Assembly: GCF_001761365.1 (NCBI RefSeq)
Contig: NZ_CP017477.1
Span: forward strand, 2,091,001 to 2,155,000
DNA: 64,000 nt
Direction: 5' to 3'
DNA from: Polaribacter vadi
Lineage (GTDB): Bacteria > Bacteroidota > Bacteroidia > Flavobacteriales > Flavobacteriaceae
A program made the position numbers and the translations under genes. This document shows, piece by piece, positions 36,929 to 46,400 of this stretch; position 1 is the first letter of the stretch; every line of letters starts with the position of its first letter. Under the pieces are notes generated by a model. The model saw only the letters and a program-made list of their open reading frames with translations. It searched no databases and was not told the origin of the DNA.

Positions 36929-37948
36929 TTAGGCATTTTCAGTTTTGGTTTCTTCGTCTTTTGCAAATTCATCTTCACCAAATTCGGTTTTTAATTCATA
37001 AGCTTCAATGCCAATTTCGTTTAAATATTTAGAAAAAACTGCTTGCGAACCATGAGTTACATGCACTTTTTCTGCACCAGTTGCTTTTACTGCTTCTAAT
37101 AATCCATCCCAATCTGCATGATCGCTAATTGAAAAACCTGCATCAACTCCTTTCCAACGTCTGTTTCCACGAATATGCATCCAACCAGAACAAATTGCTG
37201 TTGCTGCATTTGGAATTTTTTTTATCATTCTTGAACCTAATAACGCTGGTGGTAAAATGACAATTTTGTTTTGAATATCGGCTTTTTTGAAATCGTAATT
37301 TAATAAAGTTGTTTTGGGAAGCTCAATTCCAGAACCAGAAATTGCATTGTTTAAATTGTTGATGGCAGTGTGTACATAAATATCATCTACACCTTCAATC
37401 AATTTCATAATTCGTTGTGCTTTGCCTAAACTGTAGCCTAAAAAAACACTTGTTCTGTTATTTTGCTGATTTTGTAAAACCCAATTTTGCAATTCAGCTT
37501 GTAATTCCTCTTCTTTTTTCCATTTGTAAATTGGCAATCCAAAAGTACTTTCTGTAATAAATTCGTGACATTTTACAGGTTCATAAGGTGTAGAAATAAA
37601 ATCGGGTTGTGTTTTATAATCACCAGAAAAAACAACTACATACCCTTTATATTCTAAACGAATTTGAGCTGAACCAATTACATGACCTGCAGGAAAAAAA
37701 CTCACTTGAACTCCATTTATATTCTTTGGTTCATTATAACCCAAACTTTCAATAGAAATATCTTGCCCTAATCTGTGTTTTATAATTGCTTTTGAATCAT
37801 TTTGACACAAATAATGTTTATTCCCTGATCTGGAATGATCTGCATGTCCATGAGAAATAATTGCATACTCTACAGGAAACCAAGGATCTAAATAAAATTT
37901 TCCAGGAATACAATAAATGCCTTTTTTTGTGAATTTTACAAGTTTCAA
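36929..37948 (-). CDS. ligase-associated DNA damage response exonuclease (metallo-beta-lactamase fold)
   Basis: 339 residues. The beta-lactamase-fold nuclease motif HGHADHS gives the HxHxDH metal site near residue 34-39. Further motifs are FSGDYKTQPDF, ISDHADWDGL and VTHGSQAVF. It belongs to the Exo group linked to DNA ligase and Lhr. The tail ends in a Glu/Lys-rich stretch (GEDEFAKDEETKTENA). First gene of the operon, transcribed leftward; no clear promoter was found in the 83 bp upstream. Confidence 0.9.
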   Translation of the reverse strand: MKLVKFTKKGIYCIPGKFYLDPWFPVEYAIISHGHADHSRSGNKHYLCQNDSKAIIKHRLGQDISIESLGYNEPKNINGVQVSFFPAGHVIGSAQIRLEYKGYVVVFSGDYKTQPDFISTPYEPVKCHEFITESTFGLPIYKWKKEEELQAELQNWVLQNQQNNRTSVFLGYSLGKAQRIMKLIEGVDDIYVHTAINNLNNAISGSGIELPKTTLLNYDFKKADIQNKIVILPPALLGSRMIKKIPNAATAICSGWMHIRGNRRWKGVDAGFSISDHADWDGLLEAVKATGAEKVHVTHGSQAVFSKYLNEIGIEAYELKTEFGEDEFAKDEETKTENA

Positions 37949-38031
37949 AATGAATAAAGAGTTTTGTATAAAAATAATGGATTACAATTTAATGCAATCC
38001 ATTATTTTAAAATATGATCTATTTTCAGAAA

Positions 38032-38430
38032 TTATTTTTTAGCGTTTACCATCCAGTTAATTCCGAATTTATCTGTACATCTTCCAAACATACCCCATTC
38101 TCTTTCTCTAAATTCGTGGTGTGTAATTCCTTGATCGCTTAAAGTTTTAAAAACCTCTCTAGCTTTATCTTCATCATTTACATCTACACTCATGTGTACT
38201 TGATTTCCAGAATTTATTGGAGTATCTGGAGCAGCATCATAAGCCATAAAATGAACTCCTTTTCCTTTTAACTCTGCATGTTGCAATTTATCTCTAAAAG
38301 AATTTGGAACATCTATTTTTTGATCTTTATATGTAATTCTATTTTGTACTTGTGCATCAAATAAATCTCCATAAAAATTTAAGGCTTCTTGACAGTTTCC
38401 ATCGAATGCTAAATATGCTTGTATTTTCAT
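38032..38430 (-). CDS. VOC-family (PhnB/glyoxalase-like) protein
   Basis: 132 residues with the two beta-alpha-beta repeats of vicinal oxygen chelate proteins: MKIQAYLAFDGNCQEALNFYGDLF and HMSVDVNDEDKAREVFKTLSDQG, ending FGINWMVN. The PhnB/3-demethylubiquinone-methyltransferase-like subgroup is often annotated as glyoxalase, but substrates are unknown. It is monocistronic, between the repair operon and the accessory pocket. Confidence 0.85.
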   Translation of the reverse strand: MKIQAYLAFDGNCQEALNFYGDLFDAQVQNRITYKDQKIDVPNSFRDKLQHAELKGKGVHFMAYDAAPDTPINSGNQVHMSVDVNDEDKAREVFKTLSDQGITHHEFREREWGMFGRCTDKFGINWMVNAKK

Positions 38431-38520
38431 CTTCTTTGTTTTTAGTTAATAATTTTATTACAACAAAGTTAAAAAATGATGCCTGTTATTTTTTGCTTAT
38501 TTGATGTTATAGGTAACTGT

Positions 38521-38539
38521 ATCCGTTTAATAAACGGAT
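38521..38539. repeat. short perfect inverted repeat ATCCGTTT-aat-AAACGGAT
   Basis: 8-bp stem with 3-nt loop in the promoter-side region of the VOC gene. No U-tract on either side; possible operator. Confidence 0.35.
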
Positions 38540-38572
38540 TTAAAAGTTAAAACTCCTAATTTTACTTTTAGA

Positions 38573-38686
38573 TTATAATTTAACAGTAAACAGTTCCATA
38601 TTTGGACTAATTTCTGGGTAAGACTTTGCAAATATTATTGCTTCTTTATTGGAAGTACTTGAATTAATTATTTTTATATCTGTTTT
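38573..38686 (-). pseudogene. short open remnant, possibly the 3' end of a lost gene
   Basis: The minus strand is open for 37 codons after an in-frame TAA at 38687-38689, ending at TAA 38573. The translation has protein-like composition (SNKEAIIFAKSYPEISPNME, ending LFTVKL), and the only ATG is nine codons before the end. It lies directly downstream of the DUF2357 gene. It looks like a truncated C-terminus left by an insertion or deletion. It could also be chance. Confidence 0.3.
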
Positions 38687-38709
38687 TTATTGAAGAAAGA
38701 ATATTTCAG

Positions 38710-41067
38710 TTAGAGAAATTTATCAATAAGAGAGGATAAGGGTTTTAATTCGTTTTCTACCATATAATGTTGATGAAGATAACGATTAGAACAAATTAAC
38801 TTTAAGTTATTAGATAATTTAAACTCAACACAAGTAAAATCTTTTGCGTCTTTAAACCACGAAATTGTAAATTCTATATCCTTTTTTATTAAAATTTTAT
38901 AGAGTAAATAGGAAGCTTCATTTGCAACATATAAAGCATTATTTATTTCTTGATTTTTAAAAAAATACAAGCCTCTTAAAGTGGTATATCTAAAACTAAA
39001 AATCGGAATTTCAATTTTAGTATCTATTTGTTGTGTTTCATTATCTAAATTAAAAACAAGGTAGTGCTCTGAATTTAATTCCCAATCTATACCAGTATCT
39101 GTAAGCTCTTTCTTGTTGAGTATTTCCCAACTTTTTACTTTTTTTAATAATGCTATAGAACTTTCAGGTTGGGTAAGTAATAAATAAGAAACTTTATAAA
39201 TACGGCTATTCTTGCTTTTTACAAAAGGAAAATAATATCGATTCTTCTTGTCTAAATAGGTCAAACGTTTTTGAAGCGCCTCTTTTTTTAAACGTCCAAT
39301 TAATATTCCTTTATCAAAAATTTCTCTATCACTTATATATTGTTGATAATGCATACCAACAAATTCTTGTACATTATTATTGGCTGTTTCATCAACAACC
39401 GTATTTCTTATATAATTTTCTAATAAACCCGATTTTGTTGGCAATAATGGAAGGTCCTTAATAGCATTGTTTTCCTTTTTTAAATTTTGGAAATTAGTGT
39501 CCTTTGCATCTGAAGGATATAAAATTATCGGTTTTAAATTTGTTCGGTCTTTTTGTTTTACCTCATTTATAATTTCCTCTTTTTTAATGTACTCCTTAAA
39601 AAGCATTAAAGAACTGTCTATATTATTAAAATCCTCACTGTATCTGTTATCATTTATAATTTGATAATTAGGATAAAAGTGAGACAAAAAAGGGGTCTCT
39701 TTTTTAGTTGCAACCTCAATTGAGATTAAAGGTTTTTCTTTTTTATATTGTAAGGAGATTTCTTTATGCTCTTTACTAGTTAATTTTATAGTAGTAAAAT
39801 CATTAAGACCAACATTAACTTTGATTTTCCCATTATATAAGCCCAGTAGATTTTGGCTTTTTATTTTTAAATTTGAAGAGTTTATAATGGTGTCAAAAAT
39901 TTTAATAAAACACCAATAACTATATAGATCATCAATTTTTTTGTAGTTTAAAGTCAAAAATTCATCCTCTAAAATTTCAAAACCATTTTCTAGTAAGGAA
40001 TAAATTTGTAAAAGATCTTTGTATCCAGCTGCTTGGGTTAAAGTTGATGAAAAGTAAGTTTCTTTTTCAAAGTGACCAACTTTACTAAATGGTATTTTAT
40101 TTAAAATACTATGCAATCTACCAGTGTAAGCAGTTATTTTTTGAACTACTTTTTTATTGTTAGATACGCTATTTTTATGCAAATCTTTTTTTAAGTCGGT
40201 CAATCTAATTATTATTTGATTGGCCATATATTTTACGAATCTATTTTCATAATTATCATAGCTTAATTTTTTCTTTAATGTTAAAGCATGAGAAAAATAT
40301 TGGCCGGAAATCAATTCAATACCATCTTCTTTATTATTTGAAATATACTGTGTGTTTTTGGTGAGCCATATTTTATTTTTTGATGAAGGTTTTCTCACCT
40401 TATCTATTTGTTTTACTTCTTCATCAGTAATAATATTGTGTTTAGGATTTCGTTGAATTAGCTCTAAACTTTTTATTAAATCTTCAAATAAAGCATCTAA
40501 AATAAACCACCATTTAGCATTAGAAGTAATCCCACTAGATTTATTTTTTATTTTTTTATAGAAGTTTGGTAGCAGTTTATAACTTATATTATTAACTATC
40601 CTAGCACAATCTTTTTGTAGCAATTTATAGTCTTTCTTATACTGTATTTTTTTAGGAAAAACCTCAAAAGATAATTCTAAGACTACTGTATTATTAGGAG
40701 ATAAAATTTTAATTTCATGATTTCCTAAAGCCTCTTTAAACGATAAGTTTCCTTTAAGAGTTCTTATAGAATGTAATTGTTTATTTAATCTTTTAGAATA
40801 AGCTACAAGTTTGTTATCAAGCCAAAGAGAATATTCTTTTGAATGTTTGATAGGGTTTATAATAGCTATAAAACTAATCTCTTGCCAATCGAATAAATAA
40901 ATTTTTCCTGAATTTTCAACAGACTGTTTTTGCCCTAAAATGCTAATTTTAAAGTTTTTCGTTACTATTTTAGAATCATGTAATTTTTTATTATCTGATG
41001 TAATAATTTCAAAGGTTCCATGATTTTTAATAGCATAACTATATTTTTTAGTTTGATTATTTATCAT
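38710..41067 (-). CDS. DUF2357-type McrC-like protein, partner of the McrB-like ATPase
   Basis: 785 residues from ATG 41067, which overlaps the upstream stop as ATGA; a TTG two codons earlier is also open. No signal peptide. DUF2357/McrC hallmarks are YENRFVKYMANQI (about 273), YKDLLQIYSLLENGFEIL (about 349) and DLYSYWCFIKIFDTI (about 380). The nuclease region before PIILYPSD (about 513) would be expected to hold a PD-(D/E)xK site with a D-x-K-Y element. Here the matching stretch reads INDNRYSEDFNNID (about 471), with Arg where Lys is expected. The nuclease is therefore divergent or inactive. The last 200 residues match nothing I recognise. Probable effector of a type IV restriction-like defence pair. 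Confidence 0.7.
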   Translation of the reverse strand: MINNQTKKYSYAIKNHGTFEIITSDNKKLHDSKIVTKNFKISILGQKQSVENSGKIYLFDWQEISFIAIINPIKHSKEYSLWLDNKLVAYSKRLNKQLHSIRTLKGNLSFKEALGNHEIKILSPNNTVVLELSFEVFPKKIQYKKDYKLLQKDCARIVNNISYKLLPNFYKKIKNKSSGITSNAKWWFILDALFEDLIKSLELIQRNPKHNIITDEEVKQIDKVRKPSSKNKIWLTKNTQYISNNKEDGIELISGQYFSHALTLKKKLSYDNYENRFVKYMANQIIIRLTDLKKDLHKNSVSNNKKVVQKITAYTGRLHSILNKIPFSKVGHFEKETYFSSTLTQAAGYKDLLQIYSLLENGFEILEDEFLTLNYKKIDDLYSYWCFIKIFDTIINSSNLKIKSQNLLGLYNGKIKVNVGLNDFTTIKLTSKEHKEISLQYKKEKPLISIEVATKKETPFLSHFYPNYQIINDNRYSEDFNNIDSSLMLFKEYIKKEEIINEVKQKDRTNLKPIILYPSDAKDTNFQNLKKENNAIKDLPLLPTKSGLLENYIRNTVVDETANNNVQEFVGMHYQQYISDREIFDKGILIGRLKKEALQKRLTYLDKKNRYYFPFVKSKNSRIYKVSYLLLTQPESSIALLKKVKSWEILNKKELTDTGIDWELNSEHYLVFNLDNETQQIDTKIEIPIFSFRYTTLRGLYFFKNQEINNALYVANEASYLLYKILIKKDIEFTISWFKDAKDFTCVEFKLSNNLKLICSNRYLHQHYMVENELKPLSSLIDKFL

Positions 41068-42713
41068 ACCCAAAAAGAAGTAAATCGATCTTCATCAAAG
41101 CGTTCTAGCATAAATATTAATTTTTCTGTAGATTTTGGATAGTTTGATTTTTTAATAATTGATTTTTTCTTTTTTTCTAAGTATTCTAAATCTGGATACG
41201 AAGTTGCTACATCCTCATTAGTAAGCAGGTTTAATAAACTAATAATTACTTTTTGAATACGGTTAGAACTCCCATGTACTCTAGGTAAAATTTTCTGCAT
41301 AATTTGAAAATCAATAGCTTTTTCTTGTTTTAGTAATTGCTCCTTTTTTGCATAAAGTACATAAAATATTATCTCATCTCTAACTCTATATGCAAACTGC
41401 AGATTAGCAATTTCGAGTATTTTATTTATCTTTTTTAACACTTCAAGCGCTTCTTCTACCTGTTGCTTGTCTGTTGTTGTGAGTTCTACACTTCCTATAT
41501 ATTCACTTTTTAAATTGGCATTTGTAAAATCTGTAAGCTTATCAACTTTTTGTTTTTGTTTATCAATCCAGTCCAATTCTACTGTATTCATTTCAATAGA
41601 ATTCGCTCTATCAAGTACTTTTCTCGAAAAAGGATAGGTAGTTTCATCCATATTCACAGTTCCTATTAAATATAGATTTTCGGGCCAATAGATGGCATCA
41701 TATAAATGCGCGTTATCAGCTTCTTTTATTTGATTTTTCGATAGTAAAAAGTCGGTTTTAACTTCATTGGTTTTTGTTCTAAAACGGGTTTCTATCACAC
41801 TTAAAAAATCTGCAAAGTAATGTTCTACTCTTGCTAAATTCATTTCATCAAGAATAAAAAAATGAGGCTTAGTAATATCTTCTTTTGCTTTTATAATGGC
41901 TTCTGTAAGTGGTTTAGAGATAAAATTTCCTTGTAAAGAGGTGTAACCAATTAAATCTGAAGCGTCTGTCCAATCAGGTCTTACAGGAATTTGAATTACT
42001 TGATTTTTACTCATACCAATGGCTTCTGCAAATAGTCTTGGAAGCTGTGTTTTACCAGTACCAGATATCCCTGCTAGAATTATAAAAGGTTTGGTTTTTA
42101 ATGATAGATAAAAATTAATGATTTCACTTTTTTTAAAGTTGAATCCTTTTTGCTCTATATAAGTTTCTATATGCTCTAAATCGGCTTTTATGTTTAAAAA
42201 AATAGTAGAAGTTAGCTTATCAGAATTAACTTCGGCTATTTTCTTTTCAAAATCTAACTTACATGTATCAAGTATTTTGATAATGGATTCCTTGTTGCTT
42301 AATGTTTTAAGCTGGTTAATGTTTAATAGTACATTTTTTTTATCAACTATATTTATATTTTTGGCATATATAAATTTTGCTTCATTGTTTTTTAGAGATT
42401 TCCACTCCCAATTATCTGGTATTTTTAGTATTTCTAAAATTTCAAATCGGGTAGTTGAACTCCACTTGCCATCAATGTTATCTTTAAAAATCGTATCTCC
42501 TTTTTGCGTATGTGTTTCTATCTCTTGGATATTAGATTTTGTAAACAAAACCCACCCACTTTCTTTATTTACAATAAAAACATAATCACCTAAAGAGAGG
42601 TTTTTAAATTTTCCTTCATTCCAATAAAAGTATTTATCGTTATGACTAAAAAGTTTTTCTGCATTTTTTGCGGCTTCACTTTTTATTTCATATACTATAA
42701 CTTGTGCTGTCAT
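41064..42713 (-). CDS. McrB-like AAA+ ATPase with N-terminal putative reader domain
   Basis: 549 residues. AAA+ domain from about 200: Walker A GISGTGKT (215-222), Walker B FFILDEMN (285-292), sensor GTVNMDETT (351-359) and arginine-finger region FSRKVLDRAN. The stretches VRPDWTDASDLIGY and NLARVEHYFADFLSVIE are typical of McrB. The NTP specificity (GTP or ATP) is not decided by the motifs. Residues 1-110 form a separate domain (YFYWNEGKFKNLSLGDYVFI, later GWVLFTKSNI) that looks beta-rich and might be PUA/EVE-like. In McrBC-type systems the N-terminus senses modified DNA and the motor drives the McrC nuclease. It is encoded first, overlapping its partner by 4 bp. Confidence 0.8.
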   Translation of the reverse strand: MTAQVIVYEIKSEAAKNAEKLFSHNDKYFYWNEGKFKNLSLGDYVFIVNKESGWVLFTKSNIQEIETHTQKGDTIFKDNIDGKWSSTTRFEILEILKIPDNWEWKSLKNNEAKFIYAKNINIVDKKNVLLNINQLKTLSNKESIIKILDTCKLDFEKKIAEVNSDKLTSTIFLNIKADLEHIETYIEQKGFNFKKSEIINFYLSLKTKPFIILAGISGTGKTQLPRLFAEAIGMSKNQVIQIPVRPDWTDASDLIGYTSLQGNFISKPLTEAIIKAKEDITKPHFFILDEMNLARVEHYFADFLSVIETRFRTKTNEVKTDFLLSKNQIKEADNAHLYDAIYWPENLYLIGTVNMDETTYPFSRKVLDRANSIEMNTVELDWIDKQKQKVDKLTDFTNANLKSEYIGSVELTTTDKQQVEEALEVLKKINKILEIANLQFAYRVRDEIIFYVLYAKKEQLLKQEKAIDFQIMQKILPRVHGSSNRIQKVIISLLNLLTNEDVATSYPDLEYLEKKKKSIIKKSNYPKSTEKLIFMLERFDEDRFTSFWV

Positions 42714-42775
42714 TTAAGGTATTTTATTTTTAGCTTGTTTTTAAAAAGTTCAGCTTTAAGGTATAATTTACCTTA
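42714..42775. repeat. three TAAGGTA/TACCTTA motifs at the McrB-like start
   Basis: TTAAGGTA occurs at 42714-42721, ending at the start codon, and at 42756-42763. The latter is inverted as TACCTTA at 42769-42775 with a 5-nt loop. Such a cluster next to the ATG could be an operator or translational hairpin. Confidence 0.4.
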
Positions 42776-43150
42776 TAACTTTTCTTAAAAAGAGCCTTAT
42801 TTGTTTGAAGTGAATTTTCTGGATTAATGATATTTTGCTTTTCTAAGCAATCTCAGAGGAAATAAAATTCATTGTGATTTTATTCAAAATTAGATGTTAT
42901 ATTATTTTTAAAACAACTATCTATTCAAATAAAAAATGTTGTTCACAAAGTTAACAAATTATAACTCTTTATAAGAAAATTTAAGTAACCATTATCTAAA
43001 ACAAAGTTTAGATTTAAAATTGAGGTTGTAAATTTGATTATTTCAAAAATATAAAAGAAGCTACCTGTTAAGTATATTTGTTTGTATAACTAACTACAGA
43101 ATTATATTTTTTATCTGAAAAGACTAGTGAGAAATTTACACAGAGGTGCT
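42714..43150. other. upstream region of the McrB-like operon
   Basis: The block of TAAGGTA motifs lies next to the start codon. TAACTTTG (42946-42953) and TAATTTTG (42885-42892) on the minus strand match TAnnTTTG, giving 5' UTRs of about 225 and 165 nt; neither has a good -33. The rest is A/T-rich with no ORF above a few codons. Confidence 0.4.
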
Positions 43151-43192
43151 AAAAAAAGAATCCCTTTCAAACATTAATGTTTAAAAGGGATT
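43151..43192 (-). terminator. intrinsic terminator of tRNA-Gln
   Basis: AATCCCTTT (43159-43167) and AAAGGGATT (43184-43192) enclose an inner stem AAACAT-ta-ATGTTT. On the minus strand the stem is followed by CTTTTTTT. It lies 15 bp beyond the tRNA 3' end. Confidence 0.85.
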
Positions 43193-43206
43193 AAAAGTTA
43201 TTCTTG

Positions 43207-43278
43207 TTGGCCTACAAGGACTCGAACCTTGAATGTCGGTACCAAAAACCGGTGTGTTACCAATTACACCATAGGCCA
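43207..43278 (-). tRNA. tRNA-Gln (anticodon TTG)
   Basis: The minus strand folds as a cloverleaf. Acceptor TGGCCTA pairs with TAGGCCA plus discriminator A. D arm is GTGTAATTGGTAACAC. Anticodon arm CCGGT-TTTTGGT-ACCGA carries TTG at positions 34-36. The T arm has the GTTCGAGTCC motif. The U1-A72 pair is typical of bacterial tRNA-Gln. CCA is not encoded. Its 3' end faces the accessory pocket (38573-42713). Confidence 0.93.
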
Positions 43279-43295
43279 ATGCTTCTTAGCGGATG

Positions 43296-43326
43296 CAAAT
43301 TTAATACATTCTTTTAAATTTGCAAA
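43296..43326 (-). promoter_or_regulatory. promoter of tRNA-Gln
   Basis: Minus strand TTTG (43323-43326), a 19-nt spacer and TAAATTTG (43296-43303): a full Bacteroidetes -33/-7 pair. The -7 continues as TTTGCATCCGC, the same 11-mer as at the HU promoter. Confidence 0.78.
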
Positions 43327-43450
43327 CATTTTTTTACAATTTTTATCTTTAACAAACATTTATGAATTTACAAATAGTTAGAAATACAGATAGTACTTAA
43401 TTTTAATCATATTTATTAGTAAATTCGCCCACAGATTATTACCTAATTTT

Positions 43451-46400
43451 ATGACGCCACAAAAATTTATAAAATGGAATATCATTCTAGGATGGGTTAC
43501 ATTTGCTATTGCCTTAATTACATACTCGCTAACCATAGAGCCTACAGTTAGTGCTTGGGATGTAGGAGAATACATTGCAACCTCTGTAAAATTAGAAGTT
43601 GGGCACCCTCCAGGAGCACCTCTTTTTCAAATGCTAGGTGCATTTTTTGCAATGTTTACAACCGATGTTACAGAAATTGCCAAAATGGTTAATTTCATGT
43701 CTGCTTTAGCTAGTGCATTTACAATTTTATTTATGTTTTGGACTATTAGCAATTTAGCTTCCAAATTAGCAGCTAAAACTGGTAATATTTCTAAAGGAAA
43801 AAGACTTGCTATTTTAGGTAGTAGTTTGGTAGGGTCTTTAACATACACTTTTTCAGATAGTTTTTGGTTTAGTGCAGTTGAAGGAGAAGTATATGCAATG
43901 TCATCATTTTTAATGGCTTTGTTATTTTGGTTAGCATTAAAATGGGAAAGCGAAATTTATACAGCTAGAGGTAATAAATGGCTGGTTTTAATTAGTTTTG
44001 TAGTTGGTTTATCTTTTGGAGTTCACATACTTTCTTTATTGGTAATTCCTGCAATAGTGATGTTATATTTCTTTAAAACTTATAAAAACATCAACTTTAC
44101 AACTTCTGCAATTGCTACTGTATTCTCGGTTCTTGTGTTGGTATTGGTTTTTAAGTTTATATTTCCTTTTACATTAAAATTCTTTAGTGCATCAGAATTA
44201 TTTTTTATAAATACGGTTGGTTTACCTTACAATTCAGGGAGTATTATTGCTGCTATTATTTTGGTAGCTTTATTTTTCTTCGGATTAAAATACACCAGAA
44301 AAAAGAAAAAATTAACGGCAAATACTTTAATTCTCTCTTTATTATTTATTATGATTGGTTTTTCTTCTTGGATGATGTTACCAATCAGAGCAAATGCAAA
44401 TACAACAATTAACGAAAACAACCCTTCAAGTGCGCGTGAATTACTTGCATATTATGAACGTGAACAATATGGAGATGCCAATGTTTTTTATGATACATAT
44501 TACTCAAATACATATGAAAGACAACAGGATGCAAAAAATCCTACAAGAGATGACAAACCAAAATATGAGAAAAAAGACGGTAAATATGTAATTGTAAATG
44601 TTTACAAAGATGTTTTGCCTAATTATTCTGATAAACACAAAGGTTTTATTCCAAGAATGGTGAACCCTGCATCAGAAAAAATGTACAAGAAAATTGCAGG
44701 AATTCCAGAAAATAGCCAAAGAAGACCAACGTTTGCAGAAAACTTAAAGTTTATGATGAGCTACCAATTTGGCTACATGTATGGACGTTATTTTATGTGG
44801 AATTTTGTTGGGCGTCAAAATGATATTCAAGGAAATTTAGATATTTATAATGGAAACTGGTTAAGTGGAATTGATGTAGTTGATGAAGCAAGATTAGGTT
44901 CTCAAGAAATGTTACCTTGGCAAGCATTGTTAAACAAAGGACGAAATACGTATTATTTTCTACCTCTTTTATTAGGGCTTGTTGGTTTGTTTTTTCAAAT
45001 TAAATGGGATAAAAAGAACTTTTTTACCCTCTTTTTATTCTTCGCTTTTACAGGTTTTGCAATTATATTTTACACAAATCCAAAACCTTTTGAACCAAGA
45101 GAACGTGATTATGCTGTTGTAGGTAGTTTCTACATTTTTGCAATTTGGGTTGGTTTTGGTGTACTTGCTTTGTATGAATATCTAAAATATTTAGCATCTA
45201 GAAGACAAATGGCAATCACAATAAGTGTAGTTTGTTTACTTGCAGTACCAACATTAATGGCTTTTCAAAATTGGGACGATCATGATAGATCTAACAGATA
45301 TACAACCCATTTAAATGCGCAAGCCTATTTAGAAAGTACAGATCCTAATGCAATTATGTTTACCATTGGCGATAATGACACATTTCCTCTTTGGTACATG
45401 CAAGAGGTAGAAGGTGTTAGAACCGATGTTAAATTAATCAATACAAGTCTTTTTCAAACAGATTGGTACATAGACCAAATGAAAAGGAAAACGTATAAAG
45501 CAGAAGCAATTCCATCGCAATTAACACACGATGAATATAAATATGGAACGTTAGACGTTGCTTATTACTTCCCTGAAATATTTCCTCAATTAAAAGATTC
45601 TGTTTTAGAATTAGACAGTTTTATGAAATGGATTAGAAGTGATAGCAAACGTACTTTTTACGATTTAGATGAAGATGGAAATCCAGAAAAAATATTACCA
45701 ACCAATAAAATTAGAATTCCTGTAAATAAAGAAAATGCTTTAAAATATGGCATTGTTGCTCAAAAAGATGCAGATTTAATTGTACCTTATATTGATATTA
45801 CTATTGATAGAGCCATTGGTAAAAACACCATTTTAATGCTCGACATTTTAAATAATTTCGATTGGAAACAACCAATTTATTTTACTGGTGGTTCCAATAC
45901 AGACAGCGAATATATTTGGTTAAAAGATTATTTACAGTTAGATGGTGTTGCCTTTAAATTTGTACCTATTAAAACACCAACTAAGATTTACAACGAAAAT
46001 GGACAATTACAACGTGAATTAAGTTTGTTTGATATTGGTAGAATTGATACCGAAAAAATGTACAGCAATATTCAAAAATGGAATTGGAGAAACATTAACG
46101 ATGGCAAGATTTATTTAGATGAACAAACCAAAAGAAGTGCTATTTCTTTAAGAAATAGTTTAATGCGTTTATCGTCTGCTTTTGCAATGGAAGGTGATAC
46201 TATTAAAGCACTTGAAGTTTTAGATTTGTCTATAGAAAAAATGCCTATCGAAGATTTCGACCATTATAGTTTATCTATGGAATACCCAGAAATGTATTAC
46301 ATGTTGGGCGATCAGAAAAAAGGAAGAGACACTGCTGAAGATTTAATTCGTTTATTTAAAGAGAAACTAGTTTGGTTTAGCACTTTCGATGAAGAAGATT

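Noticed and set aside
43207..43278. att-type duplication of the tRNA-Gln 3' end flanking the accessory pocket
   Set aside because: I looked for the 3' end sequence between 38431 and 38709 and found no copy, and there is no integrase, so a tRNA-targeted island is not supported beyond position.
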